Origin: Diospyros lotus | Lineage: Eukaryota > Streptophyta > Magnoliopsida > Ericales > Ebenaceae | Length of the DNA: 64,000 bases | Direction of reading: 5' to 3' | Assembly: GCF_014633365.1 (NCBI RefSeq) | Contig: NC_068348.1 | Span: 1,116,001 to 1,180,000, forward strand | In this document: piece by piece, positions 21,630 to 32,812 of the stretch | Numbering within the stretch: the stretch's first letter is position 1 | How the letters are laid out: every line of letters starts with the position of its first letter | Notes under the pieces: generated by a model | Seen by the model: only the letters and a program-made list of their open reading frames with translations | Databases searched by the model: none | What the model was told of the DNA's origin: nothing | Position numbers and translations under genes: made by a program

Positions 21630-22298
21630 AAAAATAAAAAATAAATAAATTACATAATTTACAACCTAATCCGTTAGTTTATAAACGGTCGTACCGATAA
21701 GCCAAACACCTCCTGAATGGCAGCGGAGTGAGTCAATGAAGACTTGGACTATCAATCGGAACGCTGGCTGGGAATGGCAATTTCCATGGCTTTCGAGTAT
21801 CGTCTCTCGATTGATCTCTCCGGACTTGCCTTGTCAGTCAGTTGTCTTCTAGAAAGTGCTTCTACTTTATCCTTTTTATTTTATAATTAGGTATGTATGA
21901 ATCATCCAATTTATTAGACATGATAGAATGTGTGATATGACTTTTTAAACAAAATACGTATTTTAGTCAATGTCCTTATATATATATATATATATATATA
22001 TTATTTAGATAGTTAAATTTTTTATTATTTTAATTATATTACTGAATTATATAATTTTAAATTAATTATACTTCTAAATTTTTAATTTTTTTAATTACAC
22101 TTATTAATATATATTTAAAAAAATAATCATTCTTATATTACATAATATTTATAAAATAAAAAGCCCGGTCAGAATTAATATTATCGGGCAACCAATGACC
22201 AATGGGTAAGTTATAATTTTTGGCGACTGTCGTGTCAAGAGATAAGAAAAAAAAAAAAAAAAAAACATCGAAAGCTTTAGCGATCATGGTCGTTATTT

Positions 22299-22567
22299 TT
22301 ATTTTATTTTATTTTTTAATTATGCACTATCAATCGCGCTCCCGTCGAACCCGTCTCAGGATCATCACGAGAAAGTTAAATCAGGGATGTACCTAGATGA
22401 TCAGGAGTTTTTTTTTTTTTTTTTTGAAACTACGTCCACTAACACTTATCAAATATCACTTTTAAAATGATGTAAATTTTTACTTCCTCTAAGAATCGAT
22501 CCCGATAGTTTCCAACATGACTTTACAATCCCTTCATTTGCCATCCAGCTATGCCCCTGGAGGCCGC
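22299..22567 (-). mobile_element. SINE, private to unit B
   Basis: Read on the minus strand it starts GGCGGCCTCCAGGGGCATAG, with the A box TAGCTGGATGGC and a B-box-like GGGATCGATTCTT about 45 nt on. It ends in AATAAAATAAAATAAAAATA. The flanks are a 14-bp duplication with two mismatches (CATGGTCGTTATTT 22285-22298; CACGATCGTTATTT 22568-22581). Unit A has CATGGTCATTATTGG at the empty site. The head GGCATAGCT...TGGCAAATGAAG is shared with the SINE at 21371, so they are one family. Confidence 0.8.
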
Positions 22568-23233
22568 CACGATCGTTATTTCATTGGAGGGCTGATTTCA
22601 CATCTCATATTTGATCATACGGTGTCGTCTTGCAATAGGAGAGTCAAATTAAAAATTTAAAAGTGCTCTTATTTGACTCCAATTTTTCTTACTTCTTAAT
22701 TAGTGTAAGGAGAATAATAAGTAAGTGAAAAAAGGAATGTGTTGTGACCAAACTTTTATTTATTATGTTAAATAAGTTGGTTAGAGCTTCAACTCGTTTA
22801 ACATAATAAATAAATTATTGATGAGTCGAGTTTGAATTGAATAAATTTAAAGGAACTCAAGTTTAAATAGAATTTTGAACTCTAGTTGAGTTAGAGCTTG
22901 AGCTAGACTTTTTCTCGAAGATCTCAATTCAATTACAATCCTATTAACAGTATAAAATAAAATGATATATTAGTATAATATTTTGATCTCATAAATCATT
23001 ACATCAATGGATAATGTTAGTTTGTAAATAATAAATATATTTTATTTTTAAACAATATACATTTATTACATCTTGTTTTTATTTTTTTAAAATAATTCTA
23101 TTAGTTAATTATAGATGAAACATATAATCAACCAATTAAATTGTTGAAAATTGAAAACAATGTGCAACAAGTGCACTTCATTTGAAAATAAAATATATTT
23201 ATTGTCGGTTAACCATCTAAAAACAATACTTAG

Positions 23234-24147
23234 TGGGGCATTGATCTGTTGCCCGCATTGCCCGAAGCTAACGTGGCAATGCTTCGCCCCGCCCCCAATT
23301 ACACCACCCCTTTATATGAATTTTTTTATAAATATTACTATAATATATTTTAATGTTATAATTTTATTTATTGAGCAATGTTAATATTTTATAAAGGAAT
23401 ATATATTTAAATAATAATTTATAAATTAATACTATTATATATAAAAATTATATAATTATTGTAAATTAATTATAATTATCTCGATTACAATTACAACTAC
23501 AATTACAATTAAAGTTATTTTTTGATAATTACAATTGTAATCATAACTAATAATTTATTTACTTTTTTAATCGTAACAGAATATGTACTTATTTCAAATA
23601 TTTTTTTAATTGTGTCGATCAGATAAGGGTTCAACTGAATAAATTGAATTTTTTTCAAAATTGAACCAACCCAATTGAATAGATACTTAAATCGAACAAA
23701 TCAAAAAACAAAACAAAAAATATCAAACCTTTGATATTTTCAATCGTTAGTTATGTTACATGAAATGAGTACAAATTCTGTTACGGTTAAAAAAATAAAT
23801 AACTTGTTAATTATAGTTACAGTTGTAATCATTAAAAAATAACTACAATTATAATTGTAGTTGTAATTGTAATCGAATTAATTATAATTAATCTAAAATA
23901 ATTATATAGTTTATATATATAATAGTTTAAATTTATAAATTATTATTTAAAAATATATTCTTTTATAAAATATTCTTAAGTTGTAATTTATTTACATTGC
24001 TTAATAAATAAAATTATGACATTAAAATATTATAGCAATATTTATTCCAAAAAAGATCATGGGGGGTTGCTGTTGCCTTGACGTGACACTACCACTTCAA
24101 CGTCGAGTAACATAATTATTATCCGACACAGACAAAAGATCAACACT
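23234..24147. mobile_element. Long foldback (Mutator-like) element, private to unit B
   Basis: 914 bp flanked by AATACTTAG (23225-23233) and CATACTTAA (24148-24156), a degenerate 9-bp duplication. Unit A reads AATACTTAGCGTCGCCCATA. The two arms are inverted copies over about 330 bp each: GATTACAATTACAACTACAA near 23504 against TTGTAGTTGTAATTGTAATC near 23850, and ATTACTATAATATATTTTAA at 23334 against the reverse near 24020. They are separated by ~130 bp. The termini share TTGATCTGTTGCCCG / TTGATCTTTTGTCTG in inverted orientation. No coding capacity. Confidence 0.75.
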
Positions 24148-24184
24148 CATACTTAACATTACCCTTATTTATCATATATAAACT

Positions 24185-25053
24185 TAGAGTCGGTCTTATT
24201 ATAAGGCCAGATAGATGACTGCCTAAGGCCTCAATTGTGAAAGAGACCCTTTTTTAAAATTTTATAATATATATATATATTAATAATAAATATTTTATTA
24301 AAAAATTAAATTAAAAAATTTATTTTTTATATATATTTTATATATTTTTTTTGTATTCGGTAACTTTGATTTTTTTTTTACTTTAACTTTTATTCTTCGG
24401 TGTATAACATATGTTATTTTATAGATTTTTGTATTTTTGTGTGGGTATTTTTCTGGGTTTAATTTGTTGATTGTTGTGTCATGATTATTGATTAACAGCT
24501 AAGCTAGCTGTCTTTCTTTTATTTTTATTACTTTTCAACCAACATGTATCTCTAACCATTTTTATTTAACATAGATGATTTAAGATGGAATCTAATATAA
24601 ATTTATTAAACATTTCTCACGAGTCTAATGTAAATTTGTAAAAAAATCATTCGGTTATTTTTAATATTTAATTAAATTACTCATATAATTTATAACTAGT
24701 AATTATAATAATTGAATTAATGTAGGTCTACCAATAATTTTTTTTTTCCCATAATATGAATTTGATGTTGAATACAAATTTAGTAAAATTAAATGATGTT
24801 TTTAATTTTTATTTTAAAAAAATTAATAAATAAAAATAAAAAATGACATCAATTATGTAATTGATTGAAATAAAAAATTAATAAATTTTGTAGTGGATTC
24901 AACTTCAATTTTTTTTTAATTTAATGAAATAATGAAATTTTCTTGAAAAAATATGTATTATTTATTTTTTTATAAAAAAATTAATACTTTTGAAAAAGCC
25001 TCGAAATTTTTTTTCAGCCTAGAGCCCCCAAATTGGTTGGGCCGGCTCTCAAT
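24185..25053. mobile_element. Non-autonomous hAT element, private to unit B
   Basis: The ends are AGAGTCGGTCTTATTATAAG (left) and, on the minus strand, AGAGCCGGCCCAACCAATTT (right), the AGAGCCGGCCC type common at ends of one plant hAT group. Unit A lacks the whole segment. The flanks (ATATAAAC and AATAAGCC) do not give a clear duplication, so exact borders are uncertain. The inside is AT-rich and noncoding. Confidence 0.65.
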
Positions 25054-25150
25054 AAGCCACAAATATTACAATCTAAGGGTGTATAATGGTTGATTTGAAC
25101 GATTTGACAAGTGTTTTCTAAATCAAACCATCAATGGTAGTTGATTTATG

Positions 25151-25340
25151 AAAAATGTTATTGGTACACCTTTATGTACACTTTGGGTTATATAAATGTG
25201 TACTAATGACAAAAAAGTCTCTCATGAGGCGCATAAAAATGCGTGAGGCATATGTGAGACGAGAAATATTTTGATCATAATACTCTCTTATATAGCTTAA
25301 AATGTACCAAAATAATGTATATCTAGTATGATTCTTTATT
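25151..25340. mobile_element. Small MITE, private to unit B
   Basis: An insertion of about 190 bp relative to unit A, where ATGGCGATTCGGCTACTTCC continues into CAAATCATAACC. The ends are imperfect inverted repeats: TGTTATTGGTACACCTTTAT...GGTTATATAA against, reversed, ATACTAGATATACATTATTT...AGCTATATAA. Superfamily not assigned. Confidence 0.55.
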
Positions 25341-26864
25341 TATTTCCCAAATCATAACCAAACTACTACTTGTTTCAAATTATTCAAATCATAACTTTAG
25401 TGGCTTTGAGGAATGTAATAAACATAATTACTGAAGTTTAAAAATTAATACACACCTCGCAAAATTAAAATAGTCTCAAGAAAAATAAAAAATCATAAAA
25501 TACATAAAAAATTAAAATTAAAAGAATATATGAATGCGTCTAATACACTTTATTTTAAATATCTAAATTAAAACATTGTTCAGATTTTTTTTTTTTTTTG
25601 GGTTAAATATGATGTCAGGCTCGTGGTTACGAAAGGATTTATTGAACTTCAATTAAAAGGTAGGCAATCAATTTTATATATTGGTTTTCCAAACTATAAA
25701 ATCGAAACGAACCACCGATACTCGATTTTTCCTAACCCCAAACTGTCACCGAAGGCCCAGTAACCTATGTTGTATGGAAATGCCTAATAAGAGTCGTTTT
25801 TTCATTTTCAAAACGTTTCTTATTCCTGTTTTAAACCTTATTTATACCTATTTTCTTAGAAGAATGTATGTTTTTATGCTTCCATTTCTTATCAAAAACG
25901 TTTCTCGTTTCCATTTCTGTACAACATAATCTATAACAAAAAATTACCTTGAATTATAACAAAAATTAAAATACAAAAACTAATTTATAACTAGAGGATA
26001 ACAAAAGTTTAGTTTATCTGAACTAAATGAACCTAGCCGATCGAACTTATCAGTTCGATTCGATTTTTTTCTTGCATTGGTTCAATTCGGTTAATTCTTT
26101 TTCAAAAATTTTAGTTTTTGGTTCGATATTTTAGTTAGTATAACTAAACCAAACGAACTTTAAAATAATATTTTGATATTTATAAAGTAAAATAATTTTC
26201 TTCCATCTTGTATATTTTTTTATCAATTACTTCTATTTCTTTGTATTTAATTGATTTGGTTTAGTTTATAGAGTTTGATTTCAATTTTTTGAATTATCGA
26301 TTAATTCGATTTTTGGGATTAATCAATCAATTCGGTTCGATTTTATTCCTTAATTTGATTTAATTGAACAGTAAATTTCAATTAATTTGATAATCAAACC
26401 GATCATTTGTAGTCTCCCATCAATAACAAAATACAAAATTTAAAGAGCAAGAATAATTCCTATAACAGGAGGGTTAATTATTTTTTTAAAACTCCCATTG
26501 TTGCCATCATTAAATTAATCTGGCAATATCCATTTTGCACAAGCAACTTCTATTTAAAGCACAGGAGGATTCAGAATGGCAAAATCAGATTTGATTCCCA
26601 CTGAATACAAAAGCTAGCTTATACATACATCATACAGACCTAATATTACACTCAAATTGCATTCATAGCAAACATATCAACATCAAGAGGGCCTCCTTTA
26701 TCCTCACTTTTGTGTAATACAACACAGACTTAATTTATAAGAAGAAGAGTTTATGCATAAATTTTTCGTATTATGCATATACCCTTTTGAGTTATATATA
26801 AATAAAACATCTTATCTCCAACCTTTCAATACCATCGAAATTTCTAGAAATCAGATCTAGAAAT

Positions 26865-28383
26865 TTATGACGAGAATGATACGACGTCTACTTTTCCAAT
26901 TTTCTTGAGCTTCTTGGCCACTACAATTATATCCATCTCTCCTGCGATGGTCAGTTTGTGCTGCCCAATATCAGCTGCAACTGAATTGACTCCTGATGAT
27001 CATGATGATGATGATGATCCAACCACCCATTATTAGTTTCCAGTAGATTCAAACATTTCAACGTTAATTGTGTTTAAAAAAGTTTCTCCATACCAGGGAC
27101 TTCTGCAACAGCCTTCATGGCTCTTCGCCTCGTCTCATCGTTCGCCATGAACGTGAGGTTGAGCACCGCCTTCTGCGAATCGAAAGCAATTTCAGAACAA
27201 GCGAAGAGCGTTAGAATCCAATCGAAAGCGAAAAGCGCTTTACGTTTTCAGATCCCCGATCGTCTTGACACGATGCGTTTGGTGAACTGAGTTCCTCAAA
27301 ATACTCTAAATTCCGAGGAACATGAAGACAGAGTTGCTTTCAAAATTCTCAAGAGTTTCAGATTCAAAAATCAACGAAAATTGGATTCAATCGAGACGAT
27401 GCGTTAGGGCAAATCGAAGCATTTCTATAAAATCAATCTCAAAATACTTTAATTGTGAAAACACTAACGGAGTGTTTGACTTACTCTTTTTTTTTAAAGA
27501 TAACTTTTAAGCCTTTTTGCTTAAAAGAAATTGTGTAAAGGTTTAAAATTCGTTTAATTTAATAACATATTTAAATAAATTTATATTAAAATATTAAATA
27601 TATATATTAAGATGTTAAAATATATATATATAGCAACAACGACAGACCGAGATGAAAGAAGTGGTGGTGGAAGAAAGGTGACGACGATGGGGATGGAATT
27701 GAAGATGACGACTACTATAAAAGAGATGAGATGCTGAGTAGAAGAAAATGAAGGAATATAGAGATAATGTTTTATGAAAATTAAAAATATGATAATTGTT
27801 GAAGAATAAAATTATAAAATAATTCATCAACTAAATAAAATACGAATAGAGTTTTAAGAAAAATTAGAATTTTTTTTAAAAATATTATTAAATTATATTT
27901 AAATTAAATAATATTTAAAATTTTTAATTTTTAAGAAACGTATAGCTAAATACACTATGTAGCATGGCAGTTAAGGTTTGCTAACCGCTTATAAGCGTTA
28001 ATTTCAAAACTCAGCGTTTGAGGTCAAACCGCTTTTGGCCAAACACCCTGAAAAAACACTACACGTAAAACAAAAAATTTACTTTCAAAACTCAGCGTCA
28101 ATTTTAGGTTCGAAAATCAATGAAAAGTGGATTCAACCGAGACGACGCGTTTGCCGAACTGAATCCGATGGCAAATAGAAAGATTTCTACAAAAATCAAT
28201 CTCAAAATGCTGTAAATTCGAAAAACATTGAAAGAAGAAAACACTACGGGAAAACAAAATTACCTTCAAAATTCTCAGTGCTTCTGATTCAAAAATAAAC
28301 GAAAACACGAATGCTGAAGTTCAGCCCTACCGGCTGCGAGAATAAGCAATTGACTACAGAGACAGAGAATCCAGAGAGTGAAG

Positions 28384-28417
<34 letters not shown>

Positions 28418-28437
28418 AGAGAACGTACCCTTGCCAT
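26865..28437 (-). CDS. Small HMA-domain (HIPP/HPP-like) protein, copy B
   Basis: Exon 1 (28437-28429) carries only MAR, with donor AGG|GTACG. Exon 2 is 27172-27094 (acceptor TTCGCAG) and exon 3 is 26992-26865. The exons sum to 216 nt and encode 71 residues. The fold reads beta1 KAVLNLTFMAND, helix ETRRRAMKAVAEVP, GVNSVAADIGQHKLTIAGEMD, then VVAKKLKKIGKVDVVSF, matching the ferredoxin-like HMA domain of plant heavy-metal-associated proteins. The metal-binding CxxC of loop 1 is absent, as in many plant HMA-like proteins. No CaaX isoprenylation box or proline-rich tail follows, so it is the HPP type and not a true HIPP. Metal binding is therefore doubtful. A PIF-like MITE (27468-28048) and minisatellite copies lie in intron 1. 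Expression is not shown by the sequence. Confidence 0.8.
27468..28048. mobile_element. PIF/Harbinger-like MITE in HMA copy B intron 1
   Basis: 581 bp with ends CGGAGTGTTTGACTTACTC and, reversed, AGGGTGTTTGGCCAAAAGCG. It is flanked by TAA (27465-27467) and TGA (28049-28051). The copy A empty site reads GAAAACATTGAAAAAACACT, so the original target was TGA and the left copy has mutated. It is related in ends and internal style (GACGACGATGG-rich) to the MITE at 20551-21713. Confidence 0.72.
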
Positions 28438-28890
28438 TGGAGAAGACTGGAGAAGACAGAATAGGAGCAACTAAGGAAAGTGAAAGGATGAGAAGAGAAG
28501 ACCGATGAAGACGGAAGAAAATTGGAGCGCCGAACCAACATATATGTAGTTGGAGAGTGGATGATTGAATGGCAGTGGAGGGGACACATTAATGAGTCAA
28601 CGAAGACTTGGACTATCAATCGGAACGCTGGTTGGCTGGCAACGGCAATGGCAATTTCCATGGCTTTCGAGTTTCGTCTCTCAGTTGCTCTCTCTCTCTC
28701 TCTCTCTCTTATCAATTTCCATGGCTTTATCCTTTTTTATTAGTTGTGATGTAATGTGTGCTCAATCATTCAATTTATTACACGTCGTAACGTGTGATAT
28801 GATTTTTCATATATTAGACAAAATATATATTTTAATTTCTGTAATTTTTTATATTTTATATTTTTTATTATTTTAATTACAATTTTTTTG

Positions 28891-30993
28891 GTCTAATAAT
28901 AAAAAATGATTTTTTTTATTATTTTAATTTCAATTTATTAATTTTAAAAAAATACTTAAATTTAAGGGTTAAAATATTAATTCCGCCATCTAATCTATCT
29001 TTTCAGTTGATTATATGTTTATTATATATGATTTGTTTATTTTTAAAATACACACATCCCTGCGTGGAAATCGGGTTCACTTGTGCCCATCCACACCCAA
29101 CTGACTGCCACTCTTAGATTGTTTAGTAGTACTTTTATATATTTTTTTAAAAGATATTTTTTTTATATTTTTACTTTTTAAAAATAATAATAAATACCAT
29201 ATCTAGTAGGTATCCATCAAAACCCTACATCTATAGATAAGAGATGGTTTGGATTTTTAAAATTTTAGTGTATGGAGAGAATTTAGTGATGTATTTAAAA
29301 TACTTGTTGGGTATTGTTGTTTCTTGTCGCATTTTTTGTCTTTTATCTTATAGATTATCTCTTTTAAAAATACATCAACTCTCTCGGATAATGAAGACTC
29401 TCCCAAACAATTATAACCTTTTTTTAGTCACTCATTAGCTCTCTCAAACAGCGGATTGAGTTTTCCCTAGACAACTGTTTTTCCTTAAATAACTTTGTTT
29501 CTTGTCTGATCCTGTTGATCTCGAGTTTTTTTAGACAGATAAATTTTAATTATTGTATATCGAACAACAACAAGTATGAATAACTATAGCTTTTTTTTCC
29601 GAACAACTATAGCCTTATGGAGACTCTTCAAAACAATTATAGTTTTTTTTCGACCACTCATTAGCTCTCTTGGATACCAGATTGAGCTTTCCTCGGACAA
29701 CTACTCTTCTTTCAAATAACTTTGCTCTTTGCCTGGCCCTATCGACCTCTTGAGTTTTTTTTTATACAAATAAATTTTAATTGTTGTATATCAAATAACA
29801 AATATGAATATAACCTAATTATGGCGAGTCTTGTTTCTCATCCTTGTCATTGACGAATTAAGATATATTTTTTTGTTAGTTAATGTATCAAAACAATTTA
29901 AAATATTACTTTTTACTTGCACTAATATCAAACTTTTTTTTTGTTATTAAATTATTGTGAAGTTATTTAAATTATAAGTATAAATTTATTAGAATTGAAC
30001 ATATAAATACTTAGAGATCATCGTTCTTGCACGATTCTTAGTGCTCGTACCTTTAATTACATCAGGGGAGATAAATCGTAAGTGTGAGGTTTCATTTCAC
30101 TACGGAAGACAAGAATAAAACTCACTATTTACTGAATTGACACTAATATGTCGTTTACCCAACTACTCAACTTATGCCCGAGTGGCTCTTTAGCCATTAT
30201 TATATGAGCATGGGAATAAAGGGTTAAACAAAATGTTTCTAAAAGTAAAGAGTATAGAGCCGAGACCAAAAACAAAATTGTGACTAAAGGTCTCCCACTC
30301 ATGAAAACTCGACGTTCTTATCTCTAAACCACATACATTATTATCAAGTGAGTTTATTTTTGTCGTTTGGATTATTAGTCTCGTCACTTCATGATGAGGT
30401 GACAACCCTTGAGATAAAAAAGATAAAAAAATATAATTAAATTATTAAATAATTTAATAAAAATAAAAAAATATTTTTGAATAATTTTATCAAATTTGAT
30501 ATTATTTCAATTTAAATTATAAAATAAGAATGAAAATGGATCAAACGTACCTTTTTTTTAAAAAAGATTTTGTATAATATTTTTTATCAAAAAATTAATC
30601 TCATTTGTTTCGTACCTCTTACTTAATAAGAAAATGAGTCAAAATTTATCGAATCAAATTTATGGGACTTAAGATTTATTGAATGATATAAAAAACATAA
30701 GGGAAAGATATTTAAAAAATTAAAGTAAAAGAGTCCAAATTTCAAATAAACAAATTCAATCTTGAAAGTGATCTTTCTAATTCTCTAAGACAAAGAAATT
30801 GATGGAGAAAGATCTCTTGTTTTTATTATACGACTTTGATTTGATATTCAAATCCCTTCCCCAATATTTGGATCCATCAAATTATATAATTCATCCTTTT
30901 TTATCTTTGTCTCATTGATAAGAATATTATTGGATATAAACAAACAAGGTATGTGCTATGAAACCTATTAATAAAGTGAATTCTCAAAATAGT
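28891..30993. other. AT-rich intergenic DNA with a ~220-bp tandem repeat
   Basis: No gene is supported. About 29392-29605 and 29618-29830 are diverged direct repeats. Shared blocks are CACTCATTAGCTCTCT, GATTGAG.TTTCC, AATAACTTTG.T.TT, TCGAGTTTTTTT-like and AAATAAATTTTAATT.TTGTATATC. The sequence at 29990-30420 has no recognisable feature. The region to 30960 is AT-rich low-complexity DNA. Confidence 0.55.
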
Positions 30994-31476
30994 TTGGCCA
31001 AATATATATTTTAATTTTTATATTTTCACATTTTTTTCATATGTCCATTCGAAATTTTCATTATTTATATTATACTTTTGGACATGTATTTTTGAGTCAA
31101 TTTAAATTTTATATTTTGATTTTTTTTGTGATAATTTGAACTTTTCATTATTTCGATTACATATCTAAATTTGTATTTTTGAGTCAATTTAACCCTTATA
31201 CTTTAACATGAATAGAGCGTGACATATACTTTCTCATCTCATTTTACTCTTTTTTTACACATAAAAATTCAAGGACTAAATTGACTTGAAAATACAACTA
31301 ATATGAGTGTAATTGAAACAACAAAACGTTCTAGTTGTTACATTAAAAAAATTAAAATATACAAATTAAATTAATTTAAAAATTAGATTTAATGATGTAA
31401 TCGAAATAATGAAAAATTCAAATGACCACATAAAAAAAATATAAAAGTACAGGGATAAAAATATAGATTTGGCCAA
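30994..31476. mobile_element. Foldback MITE
   Basis: 483 bp with inverted ends TTGGCCAAATATATATTTTA and TTGGCCAAATCTATATTTTT. Inverted similarity continues inward (ATTTTCACATTTTTTTCATA / ACTTTTATATTTTTTTTATG; TTTGAGTCAATTTAA on both arms). It resembles the intronic foldback at 10734-11225. The target duplication is not resolved. Confidence 0.65.
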
Positions 31477-32812
31477 GTACTTTTCATATATTTTGTTTTA
31501 AAAGCTAAAAATTAAATCAATCTAATTCTCAATCCTTGTCCAATAATTTTTTTTTTATGATAATTATAAATCCAAATCTTAATTCATTTGTGATTAAGTT
31601 TCCTAATTTATCGTGATCAAAATTTTAAATTTAACTGTGATTAGGATGTTAAATTCAATTTTTGACTGAGATTTATCTAATTAGGAGAAATATCATATTA
31701 TACCTGGATCATCTGCGCCCAATCTCGGCTGTAAGCACCCCAGCCCGGATACTCCAACCACTCGGACTACCCGAACGGGAGCGCCTACGGAAGGGAAATG
31801 AATGAAACACCAGACAGGAATTACCCTGGCATGCATACACAAGACTTAAAACAACGGAAACAAAGCTATATACATGCATGCACCACGGGAACACCGCTAA
31901 CACAGCGGTCACACATTAAACAAATACAAACAGACACCTGTGCCAACATCCAAGAGACACAAGAAATGACCTAGCACAGTAAAAATAATAGAGTAAATTC
32001 TACTGAACGATCAGAGTTGACCGGGACTGACGGGACTGCCTGTACACCATACCGACACTGCCGCTAGAAGCTGACTCTCTTGCTCACAGCCCACACTGCG
32101 ACTACCTGAAATGATAGAAAACAAAGTAAATTGAGAGACTCAGCAAGCATAAGAAAATAAAGGCTGAAGACTGTATAAATCCAATAAACTCTTCCCATAA
32201 CCCTAACCCCCAAGTACACACAAGCCACGAAACGCCCAACACAGCATAAAAACGTAAATGTAAGCACATACCGGTCCTTAGGGCCCACATAAGACACACT
32301 TCACCTAAGTCCCATACCAACATGTCGTTGCCCTGGAAGGCAGCATAAATCTCCAACAAACCTGCGTGCGCTGTCCCGGGTCAATGCTCCCGTCACCCGT
32401 GTGTCCGTGTTAGTACTCCCGACACCCGAGCCATAGGCTCCCTAGGAACGGTCCTCCCGTCTGAGATCTGATAACTACCAGTAACTATGCAATGCACATA
32501 AAAATGCAATGGCGTAGTTAGCATCAACGTGATACACTTGCGCTCATACATCCAGGCATCAGGCCATGCTCCGCCCACATAGTAAATCACATGCGATGCA
32601 TATGCCCGTACTGGATGCAACATAACCAAGCTAGAATATCCATGTCCAAGCATACTCAATAAATGAATATCCCAATATGCAACCCATACCCATGTGCATA
32701 TCAAATCATGAACAGTAATATAATGAATCTAATCGTGCAGTAAATCACATATTGACAGAGCTAGTCAGTAGTGCCCGGCACCGGTCAATGGCCAGTGACT
32801 AGGAGTGTCCAC

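Larger units (their letters stand above)
20551..21713. mobile_element. PIF/Harbinger-like MITE, private to unit A
   Basis: 1,163 bp (about 890 without its nested SINE), flanked by TGA (20548-20550, 21714-21716). Unit B has the empty sequence GGATGATTGAATGGCAGTGG. The terminal inverted repeats are GAGGCTGCTTGGCTTACCG and GGAGGTGTTTGGCTTATCGG. A 3-bp duplication points to PIF/Harbinger. It contains a 48-bp perfect tandem duplication (21082-21177), a 26-bp tandem duplication (21180-21231) and a SINE. It sits just upstream of the copy A start exon. Confidence 0.8.
15381..22100. repeat. Tandem duplication, unit A (~6.7 kb)
   Basis: Unit A aligns in order with unit B (22115-28890). Anchors are 15465/22188 (CAACCAATG.C.AATGGG.AA), 15723/22745 (TTTAT.TATTATGTTAAATAA-type), 16620/25085 (GTGTTTTCTAAATCAAACCA), 16950/25600, 18660/26480 (GTTGCCATCATTAAATTAAT), 19640/26890 (HMA exon 3), 19930/27100 (exon 2), 20425/28433 (start exon) and 21740/28600 (GACTTGGACTATCAATCGGA). 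Private to A are the insertions at 16067-16596, 18089-18642, 19040-19569 and 20551-21713. Confidence 0.9.
22115..28890. repeat. Tandem duplication, unit B (~6.8 kb)
   Basis: The second, directly adjacent copy of unit A. The join is near 22100: the sequence just left of it (ATTTTTTATTATTTTAATTA) matches the right end of unit B (28865), and the sequence right of it matches the left end of unit A. Private to B are a SINE (22299-22567), a foldback element (23234-24147), an hAT MITE (about 24185-25053), a small MITE (about 25151-25340) and a PIF-like MITE (27468-28048). Confidence 0.88.

Noticed and set aside
30165..30200. tRNA-like GCCCGAGTGGC motif
   Set aside because: No acceptor stem, anticodon arm or T-loop can be built around it.
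31709..32704. Cys/Trp-rich minus-strand frames
   Set aside because: Entirely within the large solo LTR; overlapping frames without family similarity.
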